Below, piece by piece: positions 61,999 through 64,000 of a stretch of DNA of 64,000 bases. A model generated the notes under the pieces. It searched no databases. It was not told the origin of the DNA and saw only the letters and a program-made list of their open reading frames with translations. Every line of letters starts with the position of its first letter. Positions within the stretch are counted from its first letter, which is position 1. Origin of the DNA: Clostridiales bacterium (lineage in GTDB: Bacteria > Bacillota > Clostridia > Lachnospirales > Lachnospiraceae). The stretch spans positions 1 through 64,000 of the forward strand of contig JAJQAA010000048.1 of the NCBI GenBank assembly GCA_021204045.1, read 5' to 3'. The position numbers and the translations under genes are program-made.

Positions 61999-64000
61999 AT
62001 GCAATCGAATTTTGAATTTCTTAATGAATGTTTTCCTGTGCTGGGAAATTTTGGAGAGCTTGCAGAAAAATACTGTTATAGTGATTCCAATTCATGCCTG
62101 ATGAAACTTGGTATGATTGGAGAAACAATTGTTAATCTGATGTTCACCTATGACAGGATACCTCTGCCCTATGATAATACCGCCGTAACAAGGATTAATA
62201 CACTTCAAAGAGAGGGGTTGCTTACAAGTGATCTGGCGACAATTCTGCATGGCTTGCGAAAGATTCGTAATAAGGCTGTACATGAAAATTATTCTTCTGT
62301 AGCAGAGGGCAAGGCTTTTCTTCAAATGGCTCATAGTTTGTGTGAATGGTTCATGCAGACATATGGTGATTGGGATTACCAGCATCATGAATTTGTTATG
62401 CCAGAAGAATTGCCTGAAGCACAGCCATCGGATAAAGAACAGGAAAAAGCTAAGGAAGAAAAACTTACAGAAGAAGCTCAGACAGCCGCCGCAGCTGCTC
62501 CTGCTGTTTCGTATTCAGAACGTAAGAAGCAAGCGGGAAAAGCAGCAACGCAAAGGCCAAAAACGGAAGCAGAGACCCGTTTCCTTATCGATGAGCAGCT
62601 ACGAATGGTCGGTTGGGAGGCAGATACGGAAAACATACGCTACTCAAAGGGAACGCGCCCCGCGAAAGGACGCAATTTAGCGATCGCTGAATATCCGACA
62701 GATTCTACCGTTGCAACAAAAGGGTATGTCGACTATGCACTTTTTATTGGCCTCCGGCTTGTGGCGACGGTTGAAGCTAAAAGATACCATACGGATATTC
62801 CATCTGTTATCGATTATCAGTGCAAAGATTATTCCAGATGCATCCGGGATGAGGATGCCAAGTATCAGGTCGGCACATGGGGTGAATACAAAGTGCCATT
62901 TACCTTTGCGACAAATGGAAGACCATATTTGGAGCAATATCGTCTGAAATCAGGGATATGGTTTCTCGATTTAAGAAAACCGGATAATTCCCCTTGCGCA
63001 CTGCGTGGATGGATGAGTCCGGACGGTATCGAAGAACTGCTGGTGACCGATACAGAAAGTAAAAACACAGACCTCTCTGCTATGCCGTATGACATCTTAA
63101 CAGACAAGGACGGCTTAAATCTGCGCCCTTACCAGTTGAATGCCATAAAAGCTGCGGAAAAAGCCATTATAGACGGCCAGAGAACTGTTCTTCTGGCAAT
63201 GGCAACCGGTACGGGCAAGACCAGAACAATTCTCGGTATGATTTACCGCTTTTTGAAAACCGGCCGTTTCCGCAGGGTGCTTTTCCTTGTAGACAGAAAT
63301 GCCCTCGGTGACCAGGCTTTGGACGTGTTTAAAGAAGTAAAAATGGAAGACCTTTTGACGCTGGATGACATTTATACCATCAAGGGGCTAGAGGACAAAT
63401 CCATCGATAAGGAGACGCGAATTCATGTATCAACTGTTCAAGGCATGATTAAGCGTATCCTCTACAACGATGGAGAAACAATGCCTGCGGTATCAGACTA
63501 TGATCTGGTTATCGTTGATGAGGCGCACAGGGGATACATCCTCGACAAGGAAATGAGTGATGATGAAATCCTCTACCGTGACCAGCGCGATTATCAAAGC
63601 AAGTACCGTAGTGTAATCGAATACTTCAATGCGGTGAAAGTCGCTCTTACCGCAACCCCAGCATTACAGACGACTGATATATTCGGACAACCGGTGTTCA
63701 AATACACCTACCGCGAGGCCGTCATCGAAGGCTATCTGGTGGATCACGATGCTCCGCACTCGCTGAAAACCAAACTCAGTACGGAAGGTATTCATTATCG
63801 TTCTGGGGACACTGTAACCATTTACGATCCGGTTACGGGAGAAATCACAAACAGTGAGCTTTTGGATGATGAACTTGATTTTGATGTGGAAAATTTCAAC
63901 CGTCAGGTGATAACCGAGCCATTCAACCGAGCTGTTCTTGAGGAGATTGCCCGCAATATTGACCCTGAGAGTCCAAAAGAAACCGGAAAAGCCCTTATTT
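61999..64000 (+). CDS. Type I restriction endonuclease R subunit (HsdR), 5' part; runs off window
   Basis: Read directly (open frame, no stop before window end): MQSNFEFLNECFPVLGNFGELAEKYCYSD..., YVDYALFIGLRLVATVEAKR nuclease motif, VLLAMATGTGKTRTILGMIYRF Walker A, LVIVDEAHRG. Confidence 0.88.
   Translation, partial: MQSNFEFLNECFPVLGNFGELAEKYCYSDSNSCLMKLGMIGETIVNLMFTYDRIPLPYDNTAVTRINTLQREGLLTSDLATILHGLRKIRNKAVHENYSSVAEGKAFLQMAHSLCEWFMQTYGDWDYQHHEFVMPEELPEAQPSDKEQEKAKEEKLTEEAQTAAAAAPAVSYSERKKQAGKAATQRPKTEAETRFLIDEQLRMVGWEADTENIRYSKGTRPAKGRNLAIAEYPTDSTVATKGYVDYALFIGLRLVATVEAKRYHTDIPSVIDYQCKDYSRCIRDEDAKYQVGTWGEYKVPFTFATNGRPYLEQYRLKSGIWFLDLRKPDNSPCALRGWMSPDGIEELLVTDTESKNTDLSAMPYDILTDKDGLNLRPYQLNAIKAAEKAIIDGQRTVLLAMATGTGKTRTILGMIYRFLKTGRFRRVLFLVDRNALGDQALDVFKEVKMEDLLTLDDIYTIKGLEDKSIDKETRIHVSTVQGMIKRILYNDGETMPAVSDYDLVIVDEAHRGYILDKEMSDDEILYRDQRDYQSKYRSVIEYFNAVKVALTATPALQTTDIFGQPVFKYTYREAVIEGYLVDHDAPHSLKTKLSTEGIHYRSGDTVTIYDPVTGEITNSELLDDELDFDVENFNRQVITEPFNRAVLEEIARNIDPESPKETGKALI

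Overview
The window looks like the replication-origin region of a Firmicutes chromosome, probably Clostridia/Lachnospiraceae-like (inferred from gene content and order). Minus-strand gyrA-gyrB-recF-S4(yaaA)-dnaN-dnaA lies on one side of the origin. Plus-strand rpmH-rnpA-yidD-yidC-jag-mnmE-mnmG-rsmG-parA-parB lies on the other, with a parS cluster at about 19.36-19.43 kb. Next come housekeeping genes: ABC-F, glutamate dehydrogenase, an FMN-riboswitch-led ribD-ribE-ribBA-ribH operon, an ABC importer, an AtoE-type transporter, MATE and LysR. From a tRNA-Arg at 41.06 kb the sequence becomes mosaic. It holds decayed kptA and smr genes, a large RND efflux locus with two TolC-like proteins plus regulators, and (52.4-64 kb) an accessory region. 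That region contains gene fragments, XRE/ImmA pairs, a DUF5131 gene, a disrupted Y-family polymerase, a DUF4143 ATPase with a conspicuous repeated upstream element, an orphan MobC with an oriT-like leader, and the 5' part of a type I restriction hsdR running off the window end. Several genes missing from the ORF track were read directly: rpmH, a 38-aa OadG-like ORF, two tRNAs, a truncated LMW-phosphatase stub and hsdR. Product calls come from recognising protein motifs by eye; no database search was run.
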